Assembly (NCBI RefSeq): GCF_021283545.2 | Contig: NZ_CP128540.1 | Location: 1,957,501 to 2,021,500 of the forward strand | Source: Pseudomonas alloputida | GTDB taxonomy: Bacteria; Pseudomonadota; Gammaproteobacteria; Pseudomonadales; Pseudomonadaceae | Direction: 5' to 3' | DNA: 64,000 bases | The notes under the pieces: generated by a model | The model's input: the letters and a program-made list of their open reading frames with translations, nothing else | Told to the model about the DNA's origin: nothing | The model's database searches: none | In this document: piece after piece, positions 14,950 through 24,036 of the stretch | Numbering within the stretch: the stretch's first letter is position 1 | How the letters are laid out: each line of letters starts with the position of its first letter | Program-made: the position numbers and the translations under genes

Positions 14950-15004
14950 TCTAGCCTTCGATGGGCCGTGTTAAGCGGCCATAACGACTGGCACAGGTAG
15001 TTCA

Positions 15005-16627
15005 ATGACGATTTCTCGGAGAGGCTTCATCGCGGGCGTGGCACTGGCGGGCGTTACCGTGCCGGGGGCGCTGTATGTCCAGCGTCAGCTCACCCGAGAG
15101 GAATTCCCGGAAACCCCCGGCGAGGCGGTCGTGGAATTGGCCGATACGGCGACCCAGCAACTGGGCGACACCTTGCGCGGCATCTGGCGCTGGTCGTTCA
15201 AGGGGGCGCAGGCCGGCTTGCCGGGCTTGCAGGGCGAGACGCTGGAATTGTTCATCGATGTTGCGCAGAAGGGCCGCAGCATTCGCGGTTACCTCGATAC
15301 CGCCGAGCGCTTGCGCAGCGGTGCCGAGCCACGATATCGGGTGCTCGGCGACTTGCCTGCCGACAAGCCGGGACGGTTACGCTGGCGCTTGTTCGACAGT
15401 GCCGATGGCGGCCGCATGCCGCGCTACGAGTGCCATCTCGTGCTGGATGAAGTGTGGGGGGTATTTGGCAATGCGGGGCCGGCCACCCTCAATGGCAGCA
15501 TCCTCGACCTTGAGCGGCCATTGGCCATGCCCGAGCAGGACAATCGCTTCCTGGCCCACAAGCAGACCTTTCCCGAAGCCCGCGAACGCACCGCCTTGTC
15601 GCCGGCGATGATCGATTGGCTGATCGCGCCGGAGCATCGCCTGTTCCACCAGCTGTGGCATGCCTCCCGTGACAAATGGCACAAGCTCGACAAGGACAAG
15701 CGCAACGCCTTGCGTGGCCTGGGCTGGCAGCCGGGGCCGCGTGACCGTGAGCGCGATGCCCGTGGCCGGCACAAGGACCGCAACGGCTCGGGTGAAGACT
15801 TCCTGTTCATGCACCGGCACATGCTCGGCGCTGCACGGGCCATCCAGGACCTGCCGTCATGGCCGCGCTTCCCCTTGCCACAGCCTGAACTTGAGCGCGA
15901 TCGCCTGGGTTTCGCGCGTTACTTCGATAATCATGACGGCAACGCCTTGCCACCAACCTGGTTGGCTTACGATGATGACGAGTACACCCAGTGGGTGCGC
16001 GATATCAAAAGCGCCGAAACCTTTCATGGCAATTTCGAGGTGTGGGAGTCGCGTTACAGCGACCCCCAGTACCTGTCCCGGCTGACGTTGGGGCAGTTCG
16101 GCTCGGAGCTTGAACTGGGCTTGCACGACTGGCTGCACATGCGCTGGGCCTCAGTCCCACGTGACCCGAGCAACGGCATGCCGGTGCCGATGGCGCGCAC
16201 GCCGGATGATTTCGCGGCGCGCTGGTATGGCGCGCAGAACGACTTTCTCGGGGACCCGTTCTCTTCCCACGTCAACCCTGTGTTCTGGCGCTTCCATGGC
16301 TGGATCGACGACCGTGTCGAGGACTGGTTCCGCGCCCATGAACGATTCCACCCTGGCGCAGTCGTGCGCCAGGAGGTCAATGGCGTGCCATGGTTCGCGC
16401 CGGGGCGCTGGGTGGAGGTCGCCGATCCTTGGCTGGGGCCGGACACGCACGGCTGCAGTAACGTGGCGGGGCTGCGCCCAGGGCGTAGCGTGGAGATGGA
16501 TCCGGAAACCATGAAGCTGGCCTTGCGCCTGATTTACAGCGACGAGGAGCGCTTTGACGGGCTGGTAGGCAAAGTGCCGCGCCGCCCCTGGTATGCTCGC
16601 CACCTGAAGGTCAGGCAGCGGTCGTGA
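15005..16627 (+). CDS. pvdP: Tat-exported tyrosinase PvdP
   Basis: The 540-aa protein begins with a twin-arginine signal (SRRGFIAG, then VALAGVTVPGALY). PvdP is the copper tyrosinase that oxidises ferribactin to dihydropyoverdine in the periplasm, forming the chromophore. Candidate copper-ligand histidines cluster in HQLWHASRDKWH (near residue 213), MHRHML (near 268), HDWLHMRW (near 372) and, in the typical CuB arrangement, HVNPVFWRFHGWIDDRVEDW (near 421). It stands alone on the plus strand between divergent pvdM and convergent opmQ. Confidence 0.92.
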   Translation: MTISRRGFIAGVALAGVTVPGALYVQRQLTREEFPETPGEAVVELADTATQQLGDTLRGIWRWSFKGAQAGLPGLQGETLELFIDVAQKGRSIRGYLDTAERLRSGAEPRYRVLGDLPADKPGRLRWRLFDSADGGRMPRYECHLVLDEVWGVFGNAGPATLNGSILDLERPLAMPEQDNRFLAHKQTFPEARERTALSPAMIDWLIAPEHRLFHQLWHASRDKWHKLDKDKRNALRGLGWQPGPRDRERDARGRHKDRNGSGEDFLFMHRHMLGAARAIQDLPSWPRFPLPQPELERDRLGFARYFDNHDGNALPPTWLAYDDDEYTQWVRDIKSAETFHGNFEVWESRYSDPQYLSRLTLGQFGSELELGLHDWLHMRWASVPRDPSNGMPVPMARTPDDFAARWYGAQNDFLGDPFSSHVNPVFWRFHGWIDDRVEDWFRAHERFHPGAVVRQEVNGVPWFAPGRWVEVADPWLGPDTHGCSNVAGLRPGRSVEMDPETMKLALRLIYSDEERFDGLVGKVPRRPWYARHLKVRQRS

Positions 16628-16633
16628 ACACCA

Positions 16634-16665
16634 GATAGCCTGACGCCCTAGCGCGTCGGGCTATC
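16634..16665. other. Stem-loop at the pvdP/opmQ convergence
   Basis: GATAGCC-T-GACGC and GCGTC-G-GGCTATC pair with one mismatch around a short loop. The structure overlaps the last codons of opmQ and the pvdP 3' end. It has no T-tract. It may act as a weak bidirectional terminator or 3' stabiliser. Confidence 0.5.
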
Positions 16666-18060
16666 CGCTTGCCAGCCACCGCCCAAGGCTTTGTAAAGGG
16701 CCACGCTGGCCTGCAGTTGGCTTAGCTGCAGGCGGGCCTGCTGGTCCTGGGCCTGGTACAGGCTGCGCTGGGTGTCGAGCACGGTCAGCAAGGTCTCGGC
16801 GCCGGCGCGGTAGCGGCGCTCGGCCAGCTGGAAGGCGATGCGTGATTGTTCCACTTCCTGATCCTGCCACTGGCGTTGACGGTCCACCCCTTGGGTGGCG
16901 TTCAGTGCTTTTTCTACATCGGCGAAAGCGGCCAGGATGCTGGTGCGGTAAGCCTCCAGCAATTCTTCCTGTTCGGCCTCGGCCAGTTGCTGCGCGGCGC
17001 GCAGACGGCCTCGGTTGAACACCGGGGCGACCAGGCCACTGGTCAGGGTGTAGTAGGGGCTGTCGAAAATCTGCGCGAAGGTGCTGGCGCCGCTGCCGAA
17101 TTCCACGCCCAGCGTGAGTTTGGGCAGCAGGGCTGCCCTGGCGACCTGCACATTGGCGCTGGCCGCGGCCAGGCGCGCCTCGGCGGCTGCGATGTCGGGG
17201 CGACGCGCCAGCAGCTCACTGGGTACGCCACTGGCGATGCGAGGCCAGCGCAGGTCAGCGAATGCTGCGGTACTGGTCGGCAGTTGTTGCACCGGTAGCC
17301 CCAGTAGCGTTGCCAGGGTGACCTGGGTGTCTTGCCACTGCTGCTCAAGTAGCGGCAGTTGGCGTTGCTGAGCGGCCACCAGGCTGCGCTGCTGGGCCAG
17401 CTCGAGTTGGGTGCTGGAGCCGGACTGCTGGCGGGCTTCGACCAGGCTCAGCACCGCTTGGGCGTTGCGCAGGTTGAGTTGGGCTATACGCAGCTGTTCT
17501 TTGAGAGCCAGGCTTTGCAGGTAAGTGTCGGCGACGCTGCCGAACAGGGTCAGCTTCACGGTCTGGCGGTCCAAGCGGCTGGCGTCGAGGCTGCGCAAGG
17601 CGCTGTCGCGGGCACTGCGCAGGCCGCCCCAGAAATCGATTTCGTAGCTGGCGCTGAGGTTGGCATCGAACGAGGTGCTGGTGCGCTCACTGCTGCTGGC
17701 ATCGAGCTGATCGTTGCCCTCGCCGCGCAGCAGGCGCTGGCGGCTGGCATCCAGGCCGAACTGCACCTCAGGCAGCAGCGGCGCGCCGGCGATTACTGCC
17801 CGCGCCTGGGCCTGGCGTACCCGGGCTGCAGCCGCGGCCAGGTCGTGGCTGTTGTTTCGGGCAATCTCGATCAACTGGTCAAGCTCTGGGCTGGCGAAGG
17901 CCTTCCACCAGCGTTGATCAGGCAGTGCCTGTGCCTTGCTCGCAGTAGGGCTTTGCCAACCGGCGGGCGGGGCTATGCCCATAGTTGGCGGCGTTGGCGT
18001 GGAGCAGGCGAGGAGTGACAAGCTCAGGGGCAGCAGGCAAAGGTGGCGTGGCAATGTCAT
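16648..18060 (-). CDS. opmQ: Outer-membrane channel lipoprotein OpmQ of the PvdRT-OpmQ pump
   Basis: This 470-aa TolC/NodT-type efflux channel has a lipoprotein signal (LSLLAC, lipobox Cys near residue 19) and two outer-membrane efflux repeats, seen in the pattern of long helical Ala/Gln/Leu-rich segments with LTLGVEFGSGAS between them. It would complete the tripartite pump with PvdR and PvdT, which exports mature or recycled pyoverdine. It starts 3 bases after pvdT and is the last gene of the operon. Confidence 0.92.
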   Translation of the reverse strand: MTLPRHLCLLPLSLSLLACSTPTPPTMGIAPPAGWQSPTASKAQALPDQRWWKAFASPELDQLIEIARNNSHDLAAAAARVRQAQARAVIAGAPLLPEVQFGLDASRQRLLRGEGNDQLDASSSERTSTSFDANLSASYEIDFWGGLRSARDSALRSLDASRLDRQTVKLTLFGSVADTYLQSLALKEQLRIAQLNLRNAQAVLSLVEARQQSGSSTQLELAQQRSLVAAQQRQLPLLEQQWQDTQVTLATLLGLPVQQLPTSTAAFADLRWPRIASGVPSELLARRPDIAAAEARLAAASANVQVARAALLPKLTLGVEFGSGASTFAQIFDSPYYTLTSGLVAPVFNRGRLRAAQQLAEAEQEELLEAYRTSILAAFADVEKALNATQGVDRQRQWQDQEVEQSRIAFQLAERRYRAGAETLLTVLDTQRSLYQAQDQQARLQLSQLQASVALYKALGGGWQADSPTR

Positions 18061-18063
18061 GGG

Positions 18064-20028
18064 CTATTCGCTGGTAAGGGCTTTGACCGGGTCAAGGCGT
18101 GCAGCCTTGCGTGCTGGCATGAAACCAAACACCACCCCAGTGATGACGGCGCAGGCAAATGCGCCAACAATGGCAGGCAGGGCGAACGCCACGGCAATGT
18201 CGGCCAGGGTAAGGCTGGCGCCGACCACCAGGGCCAGGGCGATGCCGGTCAGGCCGCCAACCATCGACAGCATGATCGCCTCGCTCAGGAACTGCCGGAG
18301 GATGTCGCGCTGGCGGGCGCCGGTGGCCATGCGGATACCGATTTCACGGGTGCGCTCGCGCACGGTCATGAGCATGATGTTCATCACTCCGATACCGCCG
18401 ACCAGCAGCGAGATGGCGGCAATGGCCCCGAGCATCAACGACAGGCTGTTCTGCGTGCGCGCCTCGGCCTGGATCAGGGCGGCATCGTTGGTCAGCTCGA
18501 AATCGTGTTTGCCCTGGTGGCGCTGGCGCAGCAGGCGGTCGATGGCCGCTTCGGTGTCCTTGACCTGGCCTGAGTCGCGCGCGGCAATGGCGATATAGTC
18601 CGGGTCGCGGTGGCCGAACAGGCGGATGGCCGCTGCCGAAAATGGCACCACGATGCGCCCGTCGCTGTCCTGATCGCCGGAGCTGGCGCCTTTGCCGGCA
18701 AGGATGCCGACCACTTGGAACGGTACATTGCCGATCAGTAGGTACTGGCCGATAGGGTTGCTGCCAGGGGCAAGCATCTTTTCCCGGACTTTCTGGCCGA
18801 TCACAGCCACCGCTGCGCTACTGGCCTCGTCGGTCTCGGTGAAAAAGCTGCCTTCAACGGCCGGCCAGTTGAAAATCTCCGGGAAAAAGGTGTTGTTGCC
18901 GCCCACGTAGAATTGCTGGCTGTTGTTGCCGTGGCGGACCATCATCTTTTCGCCGAGCACCGGCATGATGTGTTTGACCTGCGGAAGCTCACCGATCGCC
19001 GCAACATCGTCCAGGGTGATGCGCCCAGCCGGTTCGCGCAGGGTCGGGGGGCTGCCATTGAGGTATAGGATGTTGGAGCCGAAGGCGGCCATCTGTGCCA
19101 TTACCTGGCGTTTGCTGCCTTCACCGACAGCCAACATCACCACCACCGACGCGACTCCGATGATGATTCCGAGCAGGGTCAGTGCCGTGCGGAAGCGGTT
19201 GATCCACATCACTCGCCATGCCGCCTGCAGCGATTCGAGCAGTTCACCTTTCCAGGCACCGTGCTGGGTTGCACCACGGTCCAGGCGCTGGCGCAGTTCT
19301 TCTGCCTGTATGCCTTTGTGGGCATGGGCGGGCGGCTGGTCGGCGGCGGAGTCACTGATCACCAAGCCGTCGCGAATCTCGATAACCCGGTGCGCCCGGG
19401 CAGCCACTTCGCGGTCGTGGGTGATGAGGATGATTACATGGCCCTGGCTGGCCAGCTCGTCGAGCAGCGCCATCACCTCGGCGCCGCTATGGCTGTCGAG
19501 GGCGCCGGTTGGTTCGTCGGCCAGGATGATGTGGCCACCGTTCATCAAGGCCCGGGCAATCGAGACCCGTTGCTGCTGGCCACCGGATAATTGATGCGGA
19601 CGGTTGGCGGTGCGGCTGGCCAGGCCCAGGCGGCCGAGCAGGGCGCTGGCGCGGGCCTGGCGTTCGGCGGCTGGGGTACCGGCGTAGATGGCTGGCATCT
19701 CGACGTTTTCCTGGGCTGAGCCGGAGGGGATCAGGTGGTAGCCCTGGAACACGAACCCGAAGGCCTCGCGGCGCAGCCAGGCCAGTTCGTCGCTGTCCAG
19801 CTCGGCAACGTCCTTGCCGGCGAAGCGGTAGCTGCCGGCACTTGGGCGATCGAGGCAGCCGAGGATATTCATCAGGGTCGACTTGCCGGAGCCGGAGGCG
19901 CCGACGATGGCGACGAATTCGCCGGCATGCACGCGCAGGCTGATGCCGCGCAGGACTTCTACCCTGGGGGTGTCGACGCCGCCGTACGCTTTACGGATGT
20001 CACAGAGCTCGATCAGGGGCGTGGCCAT
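18064..20028 (-). CDS. pvdT: MacB-type ABC transporter PvdT (ATPase-permease)
   Basis: The 654-aa protein has an N-terminal ATPase with Walker [10 protein letters not shown], signature [15 protein letters not shown] and Walker [13 protein letters not shown] MacB layout of four membrane helices follows: one near residue 280 ([20 protein letters not shown]), a periplasmic domain, and three C-terminal helices of the FtsX type. It powers periplasm-to-outside export of pyoverdine with PvdR and OpmQ. Its start codon abuts the pvdR stop codon, indicating translational coupling. Confidence 0.93.
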   Translation of the reverse strand: MATPLIELCDIRKAYGGVDTPRVEVLRGISLRVHAGEFVAIVGASGSGKSTLMNILGCLDRPSAGSYRFAGKDVAELDSDELAWLRREAFGFVFQGYHLIPSGSAQENVEMPAIYAGTPAAERQARASALLGRLGLASRTANRPHQLSGGQQQRVSIARALMNGGHIILADEPTGALDSHSGAEVMALLDELASQGHVIILITHDREVAARAHRVIEIRDGLVISDSAADQPPAHAHKGIQAEELRQRLDRGATQHGAWKGELLESLQAAWRVMWINRFRTALTLLGIIIGVASVVVMLAVGEGSKRQVMAQMAAFGSNILYLNGSPPTLREPAGRITLDDVAAIGELPQVKHIMPVLGEKMMVRHGNNSQQFYVGGNNTFFPEIFNWPAVEGSFFTETDEASSAAVAVIGQKVREKMLAPGSNPIGQYLLIGNVPFQVVGILAGKGASSGDQDSDGRIVVPFSAAAIRLFGHRDPDYIAIAARDSGQVKDTEAAIDRLLRQRHQGKHDFELTNDAALIQAEARTQNSLSLMLGAIAAISLLVGGIGVMNIMLMTVRERTREIGIRMATGARQRDILRQFLSEAIMLSMVGGLTGIALALVVGASLTLADIAVAFALPAIVGAFACAVITGVVFGFMPARKAARLDPVKALTSE

Positions 20029-21207
20029 TCAACCTCCGCTGGCGGCAGGGGCGCCGATGACCAGTCGATCACCTTCACTGAGGCCATCTAGGATCTGCAC
20101 CCGCAAGCGGTCGCTCAGACCGGTGCGCACCTTGCGCTGTTCGACCTTGCCGTCGCGGCCGAAAACCTGGGCCAGGCGTAGGCCTTCGTTGTCGCTATCG
20201 TCCAGTGCGGCCAACGGGGCACTAAGCACCTGGCTGGCTTGGCCGACGACGAAAAACACCTGGGTGGTCATCTCTGCCATGAGGGCGCCATCGGGGTTGT
20301 CCACGTCCAGCAGCACGGTGTATTGCACGACTTGGCTGCCGGTGGCGCCGGCGGTGGCGCTGGCTGGGCTGCCGCCGCCCTGGCTGGTCTGGTCCAGTGG
20401 CTTGGGCGGAATGGGCAGCACCTGGCGCACGGTGCTGGTCCAGCGGCGCTTGCCGCCGGCCAGGGTGGTGAAGTAGGCGGTCATGCCAGGCTGGATCTTG
20501 CCGATATCGGCCTCCGAGACCTGGGCCCAGACGGTCATGGGGGACAGCTTGGCGATGCGCAGGATCAGCGGCGTTTGTTGCTGGGCGTTGAGGGTCTGGC
20601 CTTCACGGGCATCCACTGCCACTACCGTGCCGTCCATAGGGGCGAAGATGCGTGTGTAGCCCAGTTCGGCTTCGTCGCTGCGCAAGCTGGCGTTGGCCTG
20701 GCGGATCTGGGCCTGGTACATGTCGATGCGTGCCTGGGTCACGTTGAGCTGGGCTTCGGCCGTTTGCAGGTCTTCTTCGCGTGTGGCGCCGACCGCTGCC
20801 AGGTCGCGCTGGCGCTTGAGCTGCTGTTGGGCGAGTTTGAGCTGGGCGCGCTGCTCTGCCAGCTGCGCCTTGAGATTATCGATCGAGAAGCGCCCGGCAT
20901 CGAGCTTGGCCTGCTGCGTGGAGGGGTCGATCTCGACCAGCAACTGCCCTTTGTGGACTTGATCACCAACCTCGACGTGCAGGTTGCGGATCTGCCCGGA
21001 GGCTTGTGCACCGACGTCTACGTAGCGCCGCGGCTGCAGCGTGCCCAGCGCTGTTACGCTGCTCTCGATGTCGGCGCGGGTAACGGCAACGGTACTGACC
21101 GGCTGCGCGCCGAACGGCAGAGATGTCCAGGCCAGCAGGCTGCCAAGGCCAAGCAGGCCCAGGCCGCCGAGGAGGAGGCGACGGCGAGTGTGGGTTGAGC
21201 GTCTCAT
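20029..21207 (-). CDS. pvdR: Membrane-fusion (periplasmic adaptor) protein PvdR
   Basis: The 392-aa MacA/HlyD-type adaptor has an N-terminal anchor (RRRLLLGGLGLLGLGSLLAW). It then has a biotinyl-lipoyl-like half (VDVGAQASGQIRNLHVEVGD), a long coiled-coil hairpin rich in Gln and Leu (about 120-190), and the second lipoyl half (YTRIFAPMDGTVVAVDAREG). It connects PvdT to OpmQ. The ATG at 21207 is chosen over one 13 codons upstream because it directly precedes the basic residues and anchor. It is the first gene of pvdRT-opmQ, behind its own PvdS-type promoter. Confidence 0.92.
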   Translation of the reverse strand: MRRSTHTRRRLLLGGLGLLGLGSLLAWTSLPFGAQPVSTVAVTRADIESSVTALGTLQPRRYVDVGAQASGQIRNLHVEVGDQVHKGQLLVEIDPSTQQAKLDAGRFSIDNLKAQLAEQRAQLKLAQQQLKRQRDLAAVGATREEDLQTAEAQLNVTQARIDMYQAQIRQANASLRSDEAELGYTRIFAPMDGTVVAVDAREGQTLNAQQQTPLILRIAKLSPMTVWAQVSEADIGKIQPGMTAYFTTLAGGKRRWTSTVRQVLPIPPKPLDQTSQGGGSPASATAGATGSQVVQYTVLLDVDNPDGALMAEMTTQVFFVVGQASQVLSAPLAALDDSDNEGLRLAQVFGRDGKVEQRKVRTGLSDRLRVQILDGLSEGDRLVIGAPAASGG

Positions 21208-21274
21208 GCGGACTTCCAGCCAGGGATAAAGGCCACGCGCAGCCAATCGCGGTGCGCAGGGAGGTCACAGTTAG

Positions 21275-21298
21275 ACGAAGGCTGGCAAGGCAGATTTA
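21275..21298 (-). promoter_or_regulatory. PvdS-type promoter (IS box) for pvdRT-opmQ
   Basis: On the minus strand TAAAT (21298-21294), 16 bases, and CGT (21277-21275) match the PvdS promoter signature perfectly, 68 bases upstream of pvdR. Confidence 0.88.
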
Positions 21299-21327
21299 GG
21301 CAGGATAGTACGCGCCGGTGTGTTGCT

Positions 21328-21346
21328 GAGAATAATTATAATTTGT
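21328..21346. promoter_or_regulatory. Fur box upstream of the ECF sigma gene
   Basis: GAGAATAATTATAATTTGT resembles the Fur consensus (about 12 of 19 positions by eye, including the GAGAAT and ATAATT half-elements). It lies about 75 bases before the sigma gene and 30 bases from the divergent pvdR promoter. Confidence 0.65.
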
Positions 21347-21419
21347 AGTATTCCACACTGATATCACTCAGTCCCCAAGCTGCTGATCAAGGGCCGGCAG
21401 GACGCCCTCAGGTACCCTC

Positions 21420-21896
21420 GTGGAACATTACTATCGTGAACTGGTGAGCTTTCTGTCTGCACGCTTGGGTAGCCGTCAGGCGGCGGAGGACGTCGCTCAC
21501 GATGCTTATCTGCGGGTCCTGGAGCGTACTGGCAGCGAACAGATCGAGCATCCGCGTGCGTTCTTGTATCGAACCGCGCTGAACCTGGTTGTCGACCGGC
21601 ACCGGCGTCAGTTGGTGCGCCAGGCCGAGCCGCTCGATGCCCTGGATGCCGATAGTCGGCTGCATAGCTCTGAGTTGCAGCATGACCTGCAGTTGGACCA
21701 GCGCCTGGCACTGATGCAAAAGGCCCTTGATGAGTTGAGCAGGCCCTGCCGTGACAGTTTTCTGTTGCGCAAAATCGAGGGGCTGTCCCATCAGCAGATC
21801 GCCGAGCGGCTGGGCATCTCGCGCAGCCTGGTGGAAAAGCACATCGTCAATGCCATGAAGCACTGCCGGGTGCGCATGCGGCAATGGGAATCCTGA
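21420..21896 (+). CDS. fpvI: ECF sigma factor, FpvI-like
   Basis: The 158-aa protein has the two ECF sigma regions. Region 2 (residues 1-65) contains the core-binding/-10 segment AEDVAHDAYLRVLE and AFLYRTALNLVVDRHRR. Region 4 (about 95-150) contains the helix-turn-helix LSHQQIAERLGISRSLVEKHI. This is the iron-starvation sigma type that pairs with TonB receptors carrying an STN domain, and fpvA lies 12 kb away. The start is GTG at 21420, since an in-frame stop lies 11 codons upstream and no ATG intervenes. No anti-sigma (FpvR) gene is adjacent, which is unusual. The FpvI assignment rests on context; another FecI-type sigma is possible. Confidence 0.8.
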   Translation: MEHYYRELVSFLSARLGSRQAAEDVAHDAYLRVLERTGSEQIEHPRAFLYRTALNLVVDRHRRQLVRQAEPLDALDADSRLHSSELQHDLQLDQRLALMQKALDELSRPCRDSFLLRKIEGLSHQQIAERLGISRSLVEKHIVNAMKHCRVRMRQWES

Positions 21897-21980
21897 TTGC
21901 CAGGTTAAAGGCAAATGCAAATTCCGTCAGTCAATCACTTGATTTATGCGGCTTTCCCGACTTCTATCAAAGAAGACCGC

Positions 21981-22000
21981 TGCCAGGCATGGCCCTGGCA
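21981..22000. repeat. Short inverted repeat after the sigma gene
   Basis: TGCCAGG (21981-21987) and CCTGGCA (21994-22000) form a 7-bp stem in the 168-base gap between the sigma gene and the receiver-like gene. There is no T-tract, and its function is unclear. Confidence 0.35.
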
Positions 22001-22064
22001 ATAGCCGTTACCGGCGCAGTATGGTCATGGAGCGCACCCATTACCCAACTGCCCAGGTCCCACC

Positions 22065-22544
22065 ATGGCAAACAAGACCCTGCGCATCCTCATCGCCGAC
22101 GCACACCCGTGCCAGCGCCTGCAGCTGGAGCGGTTGCTCAATGGTTTGGGCTATTACCGGATAGCCCCCGTGGCTAGCTTCGAGGAACTGCAGCGCCTGG
22201 TGCAGTGCGCCTTGCAGCCCTTTCACCTGTTGCTGGGCAATATCGAGTTGGCCAGCCATTGTGGCGTCGATCTGGAGCGTTTCTGCCGCGTCAGCACACA
22301 AATCCAGCATGCCCTGCTTTACCATTCCAGCCAGTTGAAAGTGCCAGCAGTGCCGCAGACCGAGCGCCAGGCGGTCAGCCTGAGCCTGCCTCAGGCGCCC
22401 GATAACGAGGCGTTGGAGACGTTCATGGCAATCATCGACGCCCCGATGGTGGTCGGCAGGCTACCGCTGCCGGGCACGCTGCCGGCCAGTACAGCGCGGC
22501 CACGGCCGCGAGCCAACTTCGCGCATACGGTATTCAACCGCTAG
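22065..22544 (+). CDS. Degenerate stand-alone receiver-domain protein
   Basis: The 159-aa protein begins like a response regulator (RILIADAHPCQRLQLERLL). The second acidic residue of the usual DD pair is Ala, and the strand that should carry the phosphoacceptor Asp reads FHLLLGNIEL, with no Asp. The conserved Lys is not evident either. The C-terminal 40 residues are Pro/Arg-rich with no recognisable output domain. It is therefore probably a pseudo-receiver acting through protein contacts. It follows the sigma gene by 168 bases on the same strand, and whether the two are co-transcribed is unclear. The function is unknown. Confidence 0.7.
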   Translation: MANKTLRILIADAHPCQRLQLERLLNGLGYYRIAPVASFEELQRLVQCALQPFHLLLGNIELASHCGVDLERFCRVSTQIQHALLYHSSQLKVPAVPQTERQAVSLSLPQAPDNEALETFMAIIDAPMVVGRLPLPGTLPASTARPRPRANFAHTVFNR

Positions 22545-22616
22545 CGGTGCCGCCGGCGGGGCAATCGGGCAGCTATTTGTTATGCTCTTGCCCTTTGCCG
22601 ATCTGCGGACCCTGCC

Positions 22617-23942
22617 ATGACTGCCATCGATACCGCTCGCCCGCCCCGGTTCAGCCGCGGCGACCATCGGACCCTGGGCCTGGCGGCGCTGGGCGGCGCG
22701 CTGGAAATCTACGACTTCATCATTTTCGTGTTCTTCGCGCTGACCCTCAGCCAGCTGTTCTTCCCGCCCGAGATGCCCGAATGGCTGCGCCTGCTGCAAA
22801 GCTTCGGCATTTTCGTCACCGGCTACCTGGCGCGGCCGCTGGGCGGCATCCTGATGGCGCACTTCGCCGACCATCTGGGGCGCAAGCGGGTATTCAGCCT
22901 GAGCATCCTGATGATGGCCCTGCCGTGTCTGCTGATCGGTGTGATGCCGACCTATGCCGACATCGGCTATGCCGCCCCGCTGATCCTGTTGGCCTTGCGC
23001 ATCCTCCAGGGGGCTGCCGTAGGCGGTGAGGTGCCAAGCGCCTGGACGTTCGTTGCCGAGCACGCGCCCAACGGGCGGCGCGGCTATGCCCTGGGCTTTC
23101 TGCAGGCCGGGCTGACTTTCGGCTACCTGCTGGGGGCGCTGACCGCAACTTTGCTGGCGCAACTGTTCACCCCGCAGGAAATCCTCGATTACGCCTGGCG
23201 CTACCCGTTCCTGTTGGGTGGGGTGTTTGGTGTGATTGGTGTGTGGCTGCGCCGCTGGCTCAGTGAAACACCGGTGTTCCTCGCCCTGCGCGCGCGCCAG
23301 GAGCAACCTGTGACGTTTCCGCTGCGGCAAGTGCTGGGCGAGCACCGCCGGGCGTTGATCCCTGCTGCGTTGCTGACCTGTGTGCTGACCTCGGCGGTGG
23401 TGGTGCTGGTGGTGATCACGCCGACGGTGATGCAGCAGCGTTTCGGCATGAGTGCCGGGCACACCTTCGCCCTGAGCAGCGTGGGCATCGTCTTCCTCAA
23501 CATTGGCTGCGTGCTGGCCGGGCTGCTGGTCGACCGTGTGGGTGCCTGGCGCGCGCTGATGCTGTATAGCCTGTTGCTGCCGCTGGGTATCGGCGCGTTG
23601 TACGCCAGCCTGGTGGGGCAGTGGGGCATGACCTGGCTGGCCTATGCGCTGGCGGGGTTGAGCTGCGGCGTGGTGGGGGTGGTGCCCTCGGTGATGGTGG
23701 GGCTGTTCCCGGCGCAGATCCGGGTATCGGGCATTTCCTTCACCTACAACGTGGCCTACGCACTGTGGGCCAGTACCACGCCGTTGGCACTGATTGCGCT
23801 GATGCCGTGGAGCCCATGGGTGTGTGTCGGGTTTTGTCTGATCATGGGCGCGGTGGGGCTGCTGACGGCCCTGTATTTCGGGCGTCGTGAGCCATTGGTG
23901 TTTGCGGCGGAGCCGATACCGGTCATGTGCGGCGACAAATGA
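22617..23942 (+). CDS. MFS transporter, metabolite:H+ symporter (MHS) type
   Basis: The 441-aa protein has about 12 membrane helices. It carries the MHS-family signatures ALEIYDFIIFVFFA at the first helix, GYLARPLGGILMAHFADHLGRKR (loop 2-3 motif G-x-x-x-D-x-x-G-R-K) and RILQGAAVGGEVPSAWTFVAEH. This family imports citrate, dicarboxylates, proline/betaine and similar acids with protons; the substrate cannot be told here. It stands alone between the receiver-like gene and mqsRA. Confidence 0.85.
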   Translation: MTAIDTARPPRFSRGDHRTLGLAALGGALEIYDFIIFVFFALTLSQLFFPPEMPEWLRLLQSFGIFVTGYLARPLGGILMAHFADHLGRKRVFSLSILMMALPCLLIGVMPTYADIGYAAPLILLALRILQGAAVGGEVPSAWTFVAEHAPNGRRGYALGFLQAGLTFGYLLGALTATLLAQLFTPQEILDYAWRYPFLLGGVFGVIGVWLRRWLSETPVFLALRARQEQPVTFPLRQVLGEHRRALIPAALLTCVLTSAVVVLVVITPTVMQQRFGMSAGHTFALSSVGIVFLNIGCVLAGLLVDRVGAWRALMLYSLLLPLGIGALYASLVGQWGMTWLAYALAGLSCGVVGVVPSVMVGLFPAQIRVSGISFTYNVAYALWASTTPLALIALMPWSPWVCVGFCLIMGAVGLLTALYFGRREPLVFAAEPIPVMCGDK

Positions 23943-23997
23943 GCCGGTAACGGCTGCGGGGCATTGGGGCAGACTTCCAGGTGGGGGCTATTGGAAT

Positions 23998-24030
23998 AAC
24001 CTATTAGCCAAATTTAACCTGGAAGGTTAA
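23998..24030. promoter_or_regulatory. mqsRA operator
   Basis: TTAACCT-GGA-AGGTTAA (24014-24030) is a perfect palindrome with the AACCT-N3-AGGTT core bound by MqsA at the E. coli mqsRA promoter. A second, degenerate copy (AACCT-ATT-AGCCA) lies at 23998-24010, one face upstream. The right half of the good palindrome contains GGAAGG, the likely mqsR ribosome binding site, 10 bases before the ATG. Confidence 0.85.
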
Positions 24031-24036
24031 TTTCTC

